From Lasioglossum baleicum (Eukaryota > Arthropoda > Insecta > Hymenoptera > Halictidae), in the NCBI RefSeq assembly GCF_051020765.1, contig NC_134935.1, positions 3,783,579 to 3,847,578 on the forward strand: 64,000 nucleotides of DNA, given 5' to 3'. Position numbers and translations under genes: made by a program. The notes beneath the pieces were generated by a model. That model was not told where the DNA came from. It did not search any database and was given only the letters and a program-made list of their open reading frames with translations. Positions 34,109 to 46,256 of this stretch are shown here, piece after piece (the first letter of the stretch is position 1; each line of letters begins with the position of its first letter).

Positions 34109-34788
34109 TCAGGCAAACAAAAAGGATCGATGGGCTTTATGTGTAATCGGACAGTCAACGTCCGATTCCGCTTCGTTACAGGCCAGTCCTTTCTCGCTGC
34201 AACCGTGGCATCTGTTACAATTACAATACATACCCTCGCCACAAATGCCAAACCTATCCTTTGGTCCTCCACACAACTGACCGTGGCCCTGCAAAATTAA
34301 TTCTGAATGTAAACACGCTTATTCGGCCCGGAGAAAGTTGATTGATAGAGCGAATCGACTACTGTTTCGATTCGATTTTGACTCGGCTTGATTCGATGGC
34401 TAACCTTTGCACATACTTGACCGCAATAAGGCATTGTCACCGCACCGAATTCACATTGGTGGCAGAATTCGCCGCAAAGTTCGCAGTGAAGAGGCAATGG
34501 CTCAGCCCTTATTTTGATCGATGAATGCCCGAAGCATTTGTCAAACCTGATCAAACATAACGCAAGCATTATCAACGATATGTTCGGTAATTCTCGACTG
34601 GGGACGATTAATATTCTTCATTCATCAAATCGAGTTCGAGATTCTCAATCTCGATCTCGATTTTGCAGTATAATACAAGTATAAGATACGTTTATCGTTA
34701 ACGTACACGAGAATGTTAGAATATAGAATTCTTACACGAGTACGACAAGTATTAGTGCGGCTAGAAAAATCGTCTGAATGGCTGGCAT
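34109..34788 (-). CDS. neuroparsin (secreted cysteine-rich neurohormone)
   Basis: Neuroparsins are insect and crustacean neurosecretory proteins, related in sequence to the N-terminal domain of IGF-binding proteins, with roles in reproduction and metabolism. Three minus-strand exons, 34736-34788, 34405-34546 and 34109-34288, join in phase to give 124 residues. Residues 1-18 (MPAIQTIFLAALILVVLV) are a signal peptide. The body carries the family cysteine pattern: CHQCEFGAV, YCGQVCAK, LCGGPKDRFGICGEGMYC, NCNRCHGC and a final LAC...DC. I count 15 cysteines, one of them near the likely cleavage site; 12 to 14 is usual in the mature protein. A TTGTTGCAG acceptor just upstream indicates a 5' UTR intron. 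The identification is firm on the GGP...GICGEGMYC core. Confidence 0.9.
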
Positions 34789-37700
34789 TTCGCTTGGCGG
34801 ATCTGCAACAAAGTTGAAATACAAAGTTCACAAGCATTAATCCATTCGAATGTAGAACGTTGTCGACGGTTGTGGGCGCGAGATGGTTTTTCGCATGAGA
34901 TTTTCGACTAATTTCTCATACCCTACGAACGGACGTGTACGTACGTGGCATGCATGTGTGTTTATATATTGTAGATACATGCAAAAAATTTATGCCGATG
35001 TCGAGGGCGTCGAGCACAGTCTCTACGCTGCGCTACTCCGACAATCCTTCGTGAACAGTAGAGTCCCATACCGTATCGTTGTACAAAATGAAGCAACGAA
35101 TATTCGTTATCTCTACCGATTTACACTTATCGTTCGGTTCTTTTAGATTTGATATTCGCATGTATAAACGATCGATCATGGTATAGTACATGGTGTACAT
35201 GGTAGGTAACGTATAAAAAACAAGGCGATGCCATAATTTTTATCCTTAGCTTAGTCCGTTTGCTTTTATACGTGTTTGCACGGTTTCTACGGTTTGCATG
35301 GTTTGCACGGTGCATGATTTAAGATGCAGAACTCGAGATTGTAAACGCGAGACAGATAGTACATGTGCCTCGTGGTATTCGACGATTCCGAGTACAAAGA
35401 CTACTGCCGAGCATATTTATCGATAGCTACGCATGTAGAAGCAAAGAAACAATTATCCTCTTGCTCTCCGACCTTTCGTCACTTATTCGTCTATATGTGA
35501 CTGCCTTGCTCCCTTTTACCGTCTCACTCTGTCGCTTTTCGCGAATTGTTCTACGGAAAATATATGTATTTGTGGATTTCCCTGTATTGGGCTGCGCTAC
35601 ATTTGCGGACTAAACTACTACTCTGTGCGCGTGATACATATACGGATCTATGCGATAGCGTTAATATGGCGCGAATACGGGTGCGAGTTGATGGTACTGT
35701 AGTGGTGCGGGTGCGGGGTACGAATCTTTACGTCGAGCTGCGAATATCGACAAACTTTCTTCCGTGTTTGCCAAAAAATTGACTGCGTATCAAATTATGT
35801 TAGAAAAACGATGGCAACGAATACTTCAGTTTGAAAACAAACTAAAATCTATCGAGTTTACGCATAGAAATGGTAAACGCGGAGCTTTGCGGCTTCGTGG
35901 TCGGTTCGGCATTCGGTCGGAGGAGGATAAGTAGACTCGCGTTGCTCTCCCCAAGTTTTCGTATACTAAGAATAGCAAAAGGATTTGCGTTGGTTCCGAT
36001 CGATGCCAGGTTCTCTTTGAGCGTCTCTTCTCTTCTCAGCTCTTCTCTACTCTTCTAGTCTCTTCTCATCTCTTCTTACCTGTTTATACTGGTCTGTAGA
36101 CTCGTATCGCTATCTGTACACATATCTTAATTCACCCTCATTTTTTACATTCATTTTCTATGTACGATTGCTTTCTTTTTTTCGCGATTCTTCTATCAAT
36201 TTAATATATGATATGTACATATATAAATACATATAATACTAACTACATACTATAATATATGAAATCATACATAAAATAATACACGTGTAGGCATCGACCA
36301 TTAGTTTTGGTCAAACGAAAAAATTGACAATCAAAAGTATGATAGAATACCGTACACTTTACACTTGTCCGTACAAGTGGCGAAATTTCTAGTAGATAAC
36401 AATCGCGAGACCGGACAAAACATATTTTCTTTCACCTACGCACTACCACCATCGTCTACTGCATATCTTTCTGTTAATTCTCCTAATAGTGCGTCAGCAG
36501 CCTCTTCAATTATACAAATGAATGCATGTAGCAGGCTTAAATACGGAGGAGGGGTTACAAGTTACAATGGATTACTATACGGATACGGTTATAATCTCTC
36601 CCTTTCAGGGTTGTCTCTCATTGTTCTTGTTTGAACGCTTTCTGCTTCCTCCTGTTTTCTTTTTCTCTTTTTCAGTCTTTCCTCTTTCCTCCTGCCTCTA
36701 CGACGATACTTTTATTGTACCTCTACAGCACCTCTCTCGCCCTTTATCTTTTCATGCTTCGCCTCTCTCTCTCTCTCGTTTCGGTCTCGATCGTATAGAT
36801 TCGATAACTCTGATTCAACGATGCATAGAAGAGAAACGTGAGATATGAGAGAACACAACGACTAAAGTATCCCGGCGATGGTACCCGATCCAAAACTAAT
36901 AACGAATAAACATTTTGATATTTGATATGGTACACGATACAGCCATATATATACCATTGGTGCTCACCCTAAACAAATTTCGTGTAACGCAGAAGAATTT
37001 AGTGAGAAACAAGTAATGACAATAAGTTGTTGTTTAAAGAAAAATACGAAATCGTGAAAATACCGAGACGCGAATGCGTAAAGTCACGGAGAGACGTTGA
37101 GTGTGCCATTCGGGAGAAGTGCGCTTTGTTTTATAGGGAAGTGAACAAAAGGCAGAAGGGAGAGAGGTCGAGAGGGAGAGAGGGGACAGAAAAAGCAAGC
37201 AAGCGAACACGATCGAGAGAGAGAGAGAGAGAGAGAGAGAGTGAGAGGGGGAGGGGAGGGCTAAATTGACCCAGGATCAGGCAACGTATACCTGGTCTGC
37301 TGTCCTCTCTCCCCAATACGTCCTGGTTACCATGTGAAATTCTTGCTTTCCGTCCCATTACATATATCCATGCTATGCAATGTCGTGTCGTAAATATTCT
37401 TCTGAACACGTCTTTTCCGATTTTAGTGAATTTTCTTGACGGGCAGATGCTATTAATATGCAAATCTTCTCGGTTCAGTGTTACGAAAAACAAAGATGCC
37501 CATTCATTGACTATTAATAGTCTCCCTAAATCACCTTGTCAACTTTATTCCCGTAATAATTTAATATATACTTACCGAACCGTAAAATCGGAAAATCAGA
37601 AAGGATGATGTTACTAAACATCATTTACGTTTCAGGAGAGAAAACGTAGGGTCCGGCAGGAAGAACGAAAGAAATCAAAAGGGAGGAACGGAAGGAATAA

Positions 37701-37810
37701 GGAAGAAAAAGAAGATCTGCACATATGTAGATCGCGATAGAGAAATTGATCGAGGAATTGATCGAGGAATACTCTTCACGGCCAACTATATACATATAAA
37801 TACATACAAG
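34789..37810. other. gene-poor interval between neuroparsin and the RING gene
   Basis: I see no confident exon. It should contain the neuroparsin promoter and first non-coding exon (minus) and possible 5' exons of the RING gene (plus). Simple sequences are TCTTCTC tracts (36020-36080), a CT tract near 36762 and a GA tract at 37217-37262. Confidence 0.4.
37217..37262. repeat. GA microsatellite
   Basis: An uninterrupted run of about twelve GA units followed by G-rich purine sequence. Confidence 0.9.
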
Positions 37811-37872
37811 TACCTGTTCGCTACCTGTTTTATGCAAAAAATACGCATATTGTACGGTTGTGTGTCGAAACG

Positions 37873-39001
37873 ATGTGGCAGCATCTCGGCAAACTCTTGA
37901 CGGTCCTTTACGAACGAATCGATCGAGCCGAAACCGTATTCCTGCAAATGCAGAACATTTCGGTGATGACCAATCAAATTCTATTAATGAAAATGGCTGA
38001 TTTATTGTTACTGCCCAAACCCGAAATGACATGTCTTTACACGTTGATGTTTTACAACGTGATCACCTATTGTGTTAGCTACATTAAGGAATTAATCGAA
38101 AAGGAAGATTGGTCGCCATACATAACTCTCACCGAAAGATCAAAGATTAAACACTTAGCTATGTCCGCTACGAAAATAGTACTAGAGTGGACCAAAGCTG
38201 TTACATTCGTCGTAACGTTAACATTCGTGCTCCTCGTGTTTGCTTTGGAGCAGGGTCTCCACAACTACAGGTAAGCGTGACAGATAGAGCATATATAGGG
38301 ATCGGAAGAGGAAAAAATAGAGAAAGTATTGTTCATATTGTATACATATATATGTACGTCGTACGTCATAATAATGAATTCGAACGATGTAAGGACGGAA
38401 GCGAAAAGGGGTGGCCATATACATAAAATCCAGAAGAATCGTTCGATGTATTTATTCTTGTTGTTACAGGCCGTCAACGTTTTACACCATGATAACGTGG
38501 ATTTATTACTCGGCGACGGAAAAGGTCTTCGCCGAGATGTTTCCGTCGATATTCAAGTTCTTTCGCGTAGATGCTTTCGAGAATATGGAGGAACTCTATG
38601 CTCCGATAATATTAAGGTCCTTTACCATTGTCGTCTCTGTTCTCCACATATTGTTTCTTCTACCGACAACATCCTGGCGATTTCTGTTCGTTACGAGCTA
38701 CGTGAACATTTATTTGAGATTAAAAGACCTGATGCAAAAGTTCGCGCCATTGTTGCAACGCGAACAGCAATTTCTACATTATTATAGGAAAGCAACACTC
38801 GAGGAAATTTCCCGTTTCGACGATGTGTGCGCTGTTTGCCTCTGCAATATGGTTAAAGCGAGAGTAACACCTTGTCGCCATCTTTTTCATGCCGATTGTT
38901 TACGTCGATGTCTTAAGATTAGCAATGCGTGCCCTCTGTGCAAAGGAAAACTAAAATTCGAATATAAATCTATAATCGATCATCGATCTATTGCAAATTG
39001 A
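37873..39001 (+). CDS. multi-pass membrane RING-H2 E3 ubiquitin ligase (TRC8/RNF145-like)
   Basis: Two exons, 37873-38270 and 38470-39001, join in phase (Arg codon split by a GTAAGC donor), giving 309 residues from the ATG at 37873. The frame is open upstream to a possible acceptor at about 37809 (YLFYAKNTHIVRLCVE), so the real start may be in an earlier exon. Membrane-like segments are at residues about 57-75 (LYTLMFYNVITYCVSYI), 107-128 (KAVTFVVTLTFVLLVFALE) and 178-200 (IILRSFTIVVSVLHILFLL). The C-terminal RING-H2 begins CAVCLCNMVKARVTPCRHLF, then HADCLRRCLKISNACPLC, with all eight zinc ligands present. TRC8 and RNF145 are ER ligases in sterol and ER-associated degradation; this protein is much shorter than they are, so the family assignment is tentative. 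Confidence 0.75.
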
Positions 39002-39265
39002 TTGGTCACGGCCCGACGCAACGGTACGATCACCGACCGAGATCATCTTCCTTGTATTTTCTCTCCGCAACAAATTTCAAGTTTGAAATAACAATTTTCT
39101 ACGCAACTGTATCCAAATCGTTGTTCGAAAAGTAACAAAATCAAGGGACTGGCTACGGGTTTTTCGTTCAGGCCAGTATAAATAAGCAAACACACGAAAC
39201 TTTTGTTCTTTTTGCATTTCTTGATTCTTTATTCTTTATATTCGTATTATCGATTCTATTTGCTT

Positions 39266-40233
39266 TTAGACTTCTCCGTCGTATTTAATAGTGATATCTG
39301 TGTATACGCCGTCTGGGCTATCATAATTCTGTATCGGTGGAGTATTTAATGGTCCGGACGTGGTGTATGGCAAATACGATTCGTCGATCTGAAAGCAAAA
39401 TGTAATTCTTAACTAAGTTTGACGATAACCGCTTGTAGAATCATTCTGTATTGATAGCTAATAACAATGAAATTCATCTTCTCTCGACGATGCTGTACTG
39501 TTCGAACGACGCTTACTTCTATTGCCTTTTCGTAAAGATACTCGGACACTGCTTTTAATTCTGTCAGAGCTCTTTCCTGTGAAGCCATGATAGATTCTAT
39601 AGTACGTGTATCCCTTATCCACTGATCTTGTTTGTATTTTGTCCATTCTTTTCTCAATAACGATCTCCTCTCTATCTCTTCGGGAGATATTGTGATGGAA
39701 CCGCGGAACCTTTCCCTGTAAGATACAAGTTGCGATTATGGAAAAAACCAAAAGTAGGGAACAACGTAAAGTACAACATACTCTTTTTGTTCGATTAAAT
39801 CAGCTGCAACTTCGACTTCGATGATTGGTTTCATTTGTTTAGCATTCTTTTCTAAACGCCTAATTTGTTTCTCCAATTTTCTTTTCTTCCTATCCTCTCT
39901 AGCTCTCATTATAGCAGGATCCAGTCTCCTTTTCTTTTTAACTGGCATCCCTCTGCGAAGAATATCAGTATAAAACGTAGTACTTGCACAATTAATTTTT
40001 TAAATATAGAACATTCAATTATTTACAATAATATGTTGGTAACTTGAAAATGTAATGGATGCGTGTACATAGAAATATTTCGTGGGTTAACGATCGATAA
40101 CGATCGCAGAGTAGGTCTGCAACAATAAACAAGTTTAATCAGAATAGTGAAAATATCGAAAAACCATGTATTATTTACTATGTATTAATTATTACCTGAA
40201 AAAAGCATTTATCACAGGTAGGACACTTATCAT
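39266..40233 (-). CDS. MRPL40: mitochondrial ribosomal protein L40 (mL40)
   Basis: Component of the large subunit of the mitochondrial ribosome. Four minus-strand exons, 40196-40233, 39782-39952, 39517-39715 and 39266-39388, keep phase and give 176 residues. The N-terminus (MISVLPVINAFFRG) is a short presequence-like region, followed by the basic KKKRRLDPA block that in this family starts the mature protein. Further family markers are a charged helix (KRKLEKQIRRLEKNAKQ), SPEEIERRSLLRKEWTKYK and the C-terminal TPPIQNYDSPDGVYTDIT. A second ATG in exon 2 (39948) would remove the presequence. The gene is convergent with the RING gene, 264 bp away. Confidence 0.9.
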
Positions 40234-40547
40234 TTCTGTAAAATTCTTTCGATTTCTCGTAATCTTAATAACAGCGTCCGATAGGTTTCTATTATTTTCT
40301 ATAATTGATTAGTTATGATTGTGAACTATTCGTAACCTATCTGCCTTTAAAGGCTATGCTGCATACGTTTAGAAGTAAATTATAAAAGACAAACGTGACA
40401 AGACATTTTACAGGAACATCAACGAACAGCAGATAGAATGTAAATATTTTTACTGTGTGTTACGTTTATTCAAAATACCTAAATATATCATCCAGACAGA
40501 TCTCGATGTAGTACCATGTAGTACATGTATTTAGTACTGCCTGGTGC

Positions 40548-40704
40548 TGGTGCAGCCTGGTGTGCCCAGACGACACCTTTTGTCGCGCATGCGCGGCGTT
40601 TTCAGCCTCAGTAAAGTACGCTTCTCGAGGAAATGTGGCACTTTGAGCGCCATGCAGAATTTTAAGAAATTAATACGATCTCCATGGAACCTACTACATG
40701 TTTG
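40548..40704 (-). repeat. dispersed repeat family R1, copy 3 (interrupted)
   Basis: Reverse-complement copy of the family core (CAGCCTCAGTAAAGTACG, GCAGAATTTTAAGAAATT). A hAT element entered within or just beyond it; the flank CATGTTTG is repeated after the element at 43153-43160. Confidence 0.7.
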
Positions 40705-43152
40705 TAGTGATGGGCATTATCGACTAAATTCAACTATCGACTAATTACTATTTAGTTACTACCCTGATAACCAAATTCTCGATTTTTGCCTGGGATTCTC
40801 CGCGCGTATTAGTAGCTATTTTTGCCGTCTAATAGCGGAGGGCAATAGCAGAAGGCAAATTGAAGGCAGCCAGCCGGCCGAAGCTGAATTTGTTTAAGAG
40901 GGCAGTACCGTCGCGTCTACTGATCTGATTGGCTAATATCGTTTTACAGGGCCGCATCGTCGGTGAGGGTAGTTCGCACTGATGTGGCAGATGTCAGCAG
41001 CGAAGTAATCGAGCGCACGAGGAAGAAGATCGATCGACACCAATCGATACGATCAGCGTGTCGTTCGGAATAACGCATACGGTCGTGCGCAGGCGCGGCA
41101 GCTCCCCACTACGCACAGATGCACATGCAAATTTTACTTATTCTCATATTTATGTTATTTTTCTTAGACTGCGGATCTTTATGCGAAATAAAAATTGTCT
41201 GCATAGATTGCAAGAGATGGAAACTATAAAAATTGCATTGCCATACCATTTTCTCTACAGTTCAATTTCAATTCATTACATTTCGAAATTTATTGAAATG
41301 TGTTTATGGAAAAAAAGTGTCGTTCGACGGAAAAGAAAATTTATATTTTTTGTATGACTACTATACACTTATTTTAATGTTTAAATATTAATAATTTTAA
41401 ATTCAGACTACTCAATATCAGAAGGGATAATAAATGAATGAAGTAGGAAATAATAAATATTATATTTTTTCATTTAGTTTGATTATTTTTCTTTATTAGT
41501 CAACTATTAGTCAAATTTTTACAAACCTTGACTTGCGCGAACACAGAAGATGATTTGCAGGACAAATCTGATAAACAGGTTCTGGATGATCAGCTTTTCT
41601 TCGTAACTCCTCCCGTGAATCGCTCGAGTACAGTGCTGCTCTCACCGCATTTCTTCTTGGTTGAAAATGGTTGAAAAGAGGATTGTCTTATTATACAGAC
41701 CTGCACAGACCTGGGCGACGCTGGCTCGAAAAATACATGTTGCTGTTGCTGCTTCTCACCAAAGAGGACTGAAGAGGACTAATCCCAACTAATCCTGACT
41801 AATCCTCTTTGCTTCTCACCTTCTCTTGCTCAGTAACACTCAATTACACTCAGTAAGACAGTTCCAGTCCCCACGTCATCCACTCCGACAAAGGAGTTGC
41901 AGGCTGCAAATGGCTGCAACTTAAATTGCAGCAACATGTGTTTTTCGAGCCAGCGTCGCCCAGATCTGTTATATATTCGCCAATCACATCATCACATCAG
42001 TACGACTCGACGGTACTGCCCTCTTAAACAAATTCAGCTTCGGCCGGCTGGCTGCCTTCAATTTGCCTTCAATTTGCCTTCAATTTGCCTTCTGCTATTG
42101 CCCTCCGCTATTAGACGGCAAAAATAGCTACTAATACGCGCGGAGAATCCCAGGCAAAAATCGAGTTAATCCCACCTTGAGCAACTCGAACAATAGCGCA
42201 GCTCGGAACGGGCCAATTCTTAGCTCTAGGTAGGATTATCCCTCGGCAGGCCTGGTTATCAGGGTACATACTATCGAATATTTAGTCGATAGTTTTTAGT
42301 CGACTGAAATTTCGTTTTAGTGGTTATACGTCTAGATTGCGGGCTATAGTCTATGCCTACGTATAGATCTCATTTCTCACTCACTCTTACAGCATTGTAC
42401 TGCAGTGCTCACTTACTATTATAGGCACAGTAAGAGTAAATTGGGGTAAATATACCAGACAATAATTAAATAATTAATAATAATAGAAATAATTTTTTTA
42501 TAATTTTTAATAATTCGATATCGCTAATGAGTGAATGTATTTGATAGTAAATCTTATAAAATTTATTCAAAACATCCGCCGTTAAAATTCAACCAATAGC
42601 TCGATAGTTTAAGCGACTGATTCAGTAACTGACTTTAGTCGATAGTTTTCAGTCGTTTACAGGTTATTCTCGTATTTACTCTTATTCTCGATGTTCGCTA
42701 GTTAAATGAATAGTAGGACAGTATGGGACAGTACAGAGATATTAAATTTCGTGATTGAATGATTTTGTCTTTATTTAATAATAAATTCATACACTACGTT
42801 ATAAATATAAATGTACACAATTTATTTATATCACATATATAGTTTATATTGCATAAATAGCAATAAGATTTTAACATCCAATATGAATTAAAGTATTGAA
42901 ATATCTATTACATATTTCATTACTTGCATATTTGCACGTCCTGTCATAATTATGTATTTCTAACCTAGTCGTTTCATCGTCTGACACTGACATTTGAAAT
43001 TTCAAGATGGCGACGTGTAAACAGTCGACTGAAAATAGTAACCCCACCACTACTAAATTCAGTCGATAGTTTTAAAAAATCAGTCGACTGAAAATAGTAG
43101 TTGAATACTATCGATTTAGTCGATAGTTTTTAGTCGATGGTGCCCATCACTA
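40705..43152. mobile_element. hAT element, 2448 bp, with perfect 8-bp target duplication
   Basis: Ends TAGTGATGGGCA and TGCCCATCACTA are perfect 12-bp inverted repeats, and CATGTTTG flanks both sides exactly. The subterminal regions carry many copies of the words CGACTAA, GTCGATAG and AGTCGACTG, typical of transposase-binding arrays. I found no transposase, so it is non-autonomous. A second element is nested near its left end (40760-42266). Confidence 0.92.
40760..42266. mobile_element. nested inverted-repeat element inside the hAT
   Basis: TACCCTGATAACCA on the left mirrors TGGTTATCAGGGTA on the right; if TA is the target duplication the element proper starts CCCTGATAACC. Inverted blocks continue inward: TCTCCGCGCGTATTAGTAGC, GCGGAGGGCAATAGCAGAAGG, GCTGAATTTGTTTAAGAGGG all have mirrored partners at 42012-42165. 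Near the centre another inverted pair (41705-41750 against 41923-41965, CTGGGCGACGCTGGCTCG) forms an inner hairpin. No coding region is visible. Confidence 0.8.
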
Positions 43153-43254
43153 CATGTTTGGTTCTTTGACTTTTGCACTCCTAAGTCGTCCATTTGGACC
43201 AGTGTGCGTCCCGTCAATTATACCGGTACGTACATTCCCGCCGATATACATAGC

Positions 43255-43650
43255 TGGATATAGCTGCCTCAGGGCCCAGGGCTCTGCTACATGCTACATC
43301 ATCGCCTCATCATAGATACGTTACTATTTTGGACCAGTGTTCCGATCAAAGAGGATTTGGTTCCGATTTCCGATATCGTCGAGGATTTTTCGTGCGATGG
43401 ATGGCCGCTGGTGGCGTTGCGCAGCTAAAACAGTAACGTATCTATGATGACGAAGTAGTGGAGCCCTGCGTGCTTGGGCCTTGAGACAGTTATATTGGCA
43501 TTGGCGCAAAAGTACCGAAACAATCTGTTCCGGACAAAATACTTCAGGACGTGTCCTACAAGTTACAAAATATACACAAATACACATGTTATACATTCAT
43601 TTTTCAGAATCAAATCATACAAATCTTTTAAAATTCTGCGGGGTGCGTAA
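43255..43650 (+). repeat. dispersed repeat family R1, copy 4, rearranged
   Basis: Bases 43500-43645 match copies 1 and 2 in plus orientation (ATCTGTTCCGGACAAAAT, GACGTGTCCTACAAG, TTCTGCGGGGTGC). Bases 43340-43430 match the other end of copy 2 in reverse orientation. An inverted pair also links 43260-43325 with 43430-43490 (ACGTATCTATGATGA, GAGCCCTG). The copy is thus a local foldback or fusion of two copies. Confidence 0.65.
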
Positions 43651-43788
43651 AATTCTACACACAAACTCATTCACAGAAAGCTTGAATCTGCCCGATAAAT
43701 GCCATCTAGCGACGAACTAACCTCTATCATAATTTATCACAAAACGTCAACCCACGTCAACCTTACAGAGGTGCTTAGTCGTAACGAT
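43645..43788 (+). repeat. inverted repeat left of CTU2
   Basis: Contains GAATCTGCCCGATA, GCCATCTAGCGACGAACTAA, CCTCTAT and CCTTACAGAGGTG. The same words occur in reverse complement and the same relative order at 46257-46420. Together the two copies bracket the complete CTU2 gene. Confidence 0.8.
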
Positions 43789-44065
43789 TAGTGAATTTAT
43801 TATATAATTTAAGGGAATAGATTTGAATTATGTATAGATTAGGGTCGTAACTGGTCGTAACATCTCTACAATACACCGTGACTTGGTCTATTTATCTAAA
43901 GTCTGAAGCCTAAATATATATATATATTTAATCCTAACCCTAACCACTAAATAACGCAACAATCGTTCGCGCTCGATTACAAACGATATTTGAATTTTTG
44001 AACTAGGTGAACTAGGATATGCTAAATAGGTATCTTCGTCGAAGCAATAATTAACGAAAGAAACG

Positions 44066-45715
44066 ATGTGTACATTAAACTCTTTCGAGTGTGGTACATT
44101 TGAAGATGAAACAATAGAGAACACGTAAGTGCCAAGTTTTCTTGTCATCCTCGAAACTTTTTATGCACATACACTATTATTATTTTTTATTTTCCATAGA
44201 ATTACAGTATCTGGTTCCCGTAGTGCTACTGTGCGAGTGTCAAATGCTAAATTACTTTGCAAAAAATGCGGATCTGAACAAGTCGAAATTTCATTAAGGA
44301 ACAAATGCGAATACTGCAAACCATGTTTCTTGTCTGCATCGATGCATAAATTTAAAGCCATTCTTGGGAAATCGAAATCGATGCGCCCAACAGATTCTGT
44401 ACTTATTGCCCATTCGGGGAAAACAAACTCAACGGCTCTTGTACAGCTTATAAAAAATAATGCAAACGAATCAAGTTGTAAAAAACTTCGATTCAAGTGT
44501 AAAATATTATATATAGATGGTAATATAAATCTTTAGATTTCTAGCGAATACTACATATCTAAAGGAAGTTATCGTGGTAACCTATTTAACTTATCGCTAC
44601 TTATTCTTTTATGTGATTGTACAGATGGAATAGCGAAAGGATTTTCATTAGGGGAAAGGAAAGATATTCGAAACGCATTGGTTAAAGAAGCAGATAATTT
44701 GCAAATAGCAATGTACATAACTTCTCTGACGACTTCTACCAATGATATTCTTTGCACAGAGGTCAAGTCGACGGACGTGTCGCAAACAAATACAATCCAT
44801 GACGATGAATTTATAGAAAAACTGTTCCATAGCATGGAAAGTGAAACGGCAAAAGACGAATTGTTGAGGCAACTGAAAAGGAAATTAATTATACGAGCGG
44901 CACGCAAGCTAAACTGTAATAAAGTTTTTGTTGCCGATACCTCGGTCGATCTTGCGACAAAAGTGCTCGCAGACATATCGATGGGAAGAGGATCTCAGGT
45001 GTCTCTAAATGTTTCCTTTTCCGATACAAGATCCGCGGATGTAACGTTGCTTAGACCACTCAGAGAGTTTACGCAAGACGAGATAGACAGCTACTTGGAG
45101 TGCTGCGACGTAACGCCTATTCTTGCTTGTTCAAAATATAATCAATCGTATCCTGGTTCCATACGAACTGTTGCACGAAACTTTATTCATCAATTAGATT
45201 CCAATCTTAACGGTACTGTCTCTACCGTATACCGTACCAGCGAAAAATTGGCAGCAAAGATGAAGGAACTACGCAACGTAAAGATCGCTCGGAACGTTGA
45301 TTTTGTCGAGGACGTTAACGAAACCTGTGTACTTTGCGAATTAACACTGGACTCTTCTAATTCGCAAGAAAAACTTTCGGCTGTTCAAGCCAAAATATTT
45401 TCCCAATTGATATCGACGAACGTAGATCCCGCGACGGGTATGGCTTCTGGTAACCGATCAAAAGATAAACAAATGCAGGATATAAATGATTCTGTGATAA
45501 AGCATTGTCGATGCGACAATACCGCCTGTATTTCATTTCATACAGAATCTCTACAACCAGAATTAATTGAAACTCATCTATGTTACGGTTGTAAACTAAT
45601 TTCTTTAAATTCAAAGGAAAAATATAATTTACTATCTTGTTTTTTATATGAGAAAATTCAAGAAAAGCTACAAATAACACATATGCAAGAAGAGATAGCA
45701 GAATTTTTACTATAA
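44066..45715 (+). CDS. CTU2: cytoplasmic tRNA 2-thiolation protein 2 (CTU2/NCS2)
   Basis: Partner of CTU1 in the cytosolic complex that adds sulfur to the wobble uridine of tRNA-Lys, -Glu and -Gln, using the URM1 relay. Exons 44066-44124, 44200-44519 and 44625-45715 join in phase to give 489 residues. An N-terminal zinc-type pair (LLCKKCGS) and a second (CEYCKPC) precede the PP-loop region. In the PP-loop, IAHSGKTNSTALVQL replaces the SGGxDS of active ATP pyrophosphatases, which is normal for this subunit. Middle blocks include KVFVADTSVDLATKVLADIS and GRGSQVSL, then LLRPLREFTQDEIDSYL. Late cysteine pairs (CVLC, CRCDN, CYGC) match the family C-terminal zinc region. The gene looks intact despite transposon debris on both sides. 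Confidence 0.92.
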
Positions 45716-46256
45716 AAGATTTTCAGGGACAGAAAATATTGAATTTCATCGACAAATTAAAGGATTCTATGTTAATGTGCCGGTACAACTTCTTTGTCCT
45801 TAAACCCTTTATTTATTTATTTATTCATTCGACAGATTAAGATTTCCGATTGGAATCTCTCCCTTTCAATTATGGCTAAGCAAAGTTTAGCGAAATCTAT
45901 ATATTTACATTCTAACACTAATGATGAGACGATTTTTCCATTGTTCAGCCAATAGCGATATCGTGTTGTACTTGTCCCTACTCTTTGACATCGTCCCAGA
46001 CAACCAAAAATCCAAATTTGGACAATCTCCTGTAGGCGCATATGCCGCATAGTCCATTTTACTGACAATTCGAAATACCGATTTTTGAAAACGAAAAAAC
46101 GAGGGAAACTGCATCCGCCACATCAGTGCGATCGTGCTGCCCTCTTAAACAAAGGCAGATTCAGGGTCCAGCGGCCGGCATTGTGCCTTCGTTCTGCCCA
46201 TGTCCAAATACCTGGTCCTACGGCCGGCACAGGCGCGGCCACGGTATATTATATAG
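45716..46256. other. CTU2 3' region with an element fragment
   Basis: AT-rich 3' flank. From 46120 to 46180 the words CACATCAGTGCGATCG, CTGCCCTCTTAAACAAA and GCGGCCGGC match the terminal region of the nested element at 42000-42050, so this is a related fragment. Confidence 0.5.
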
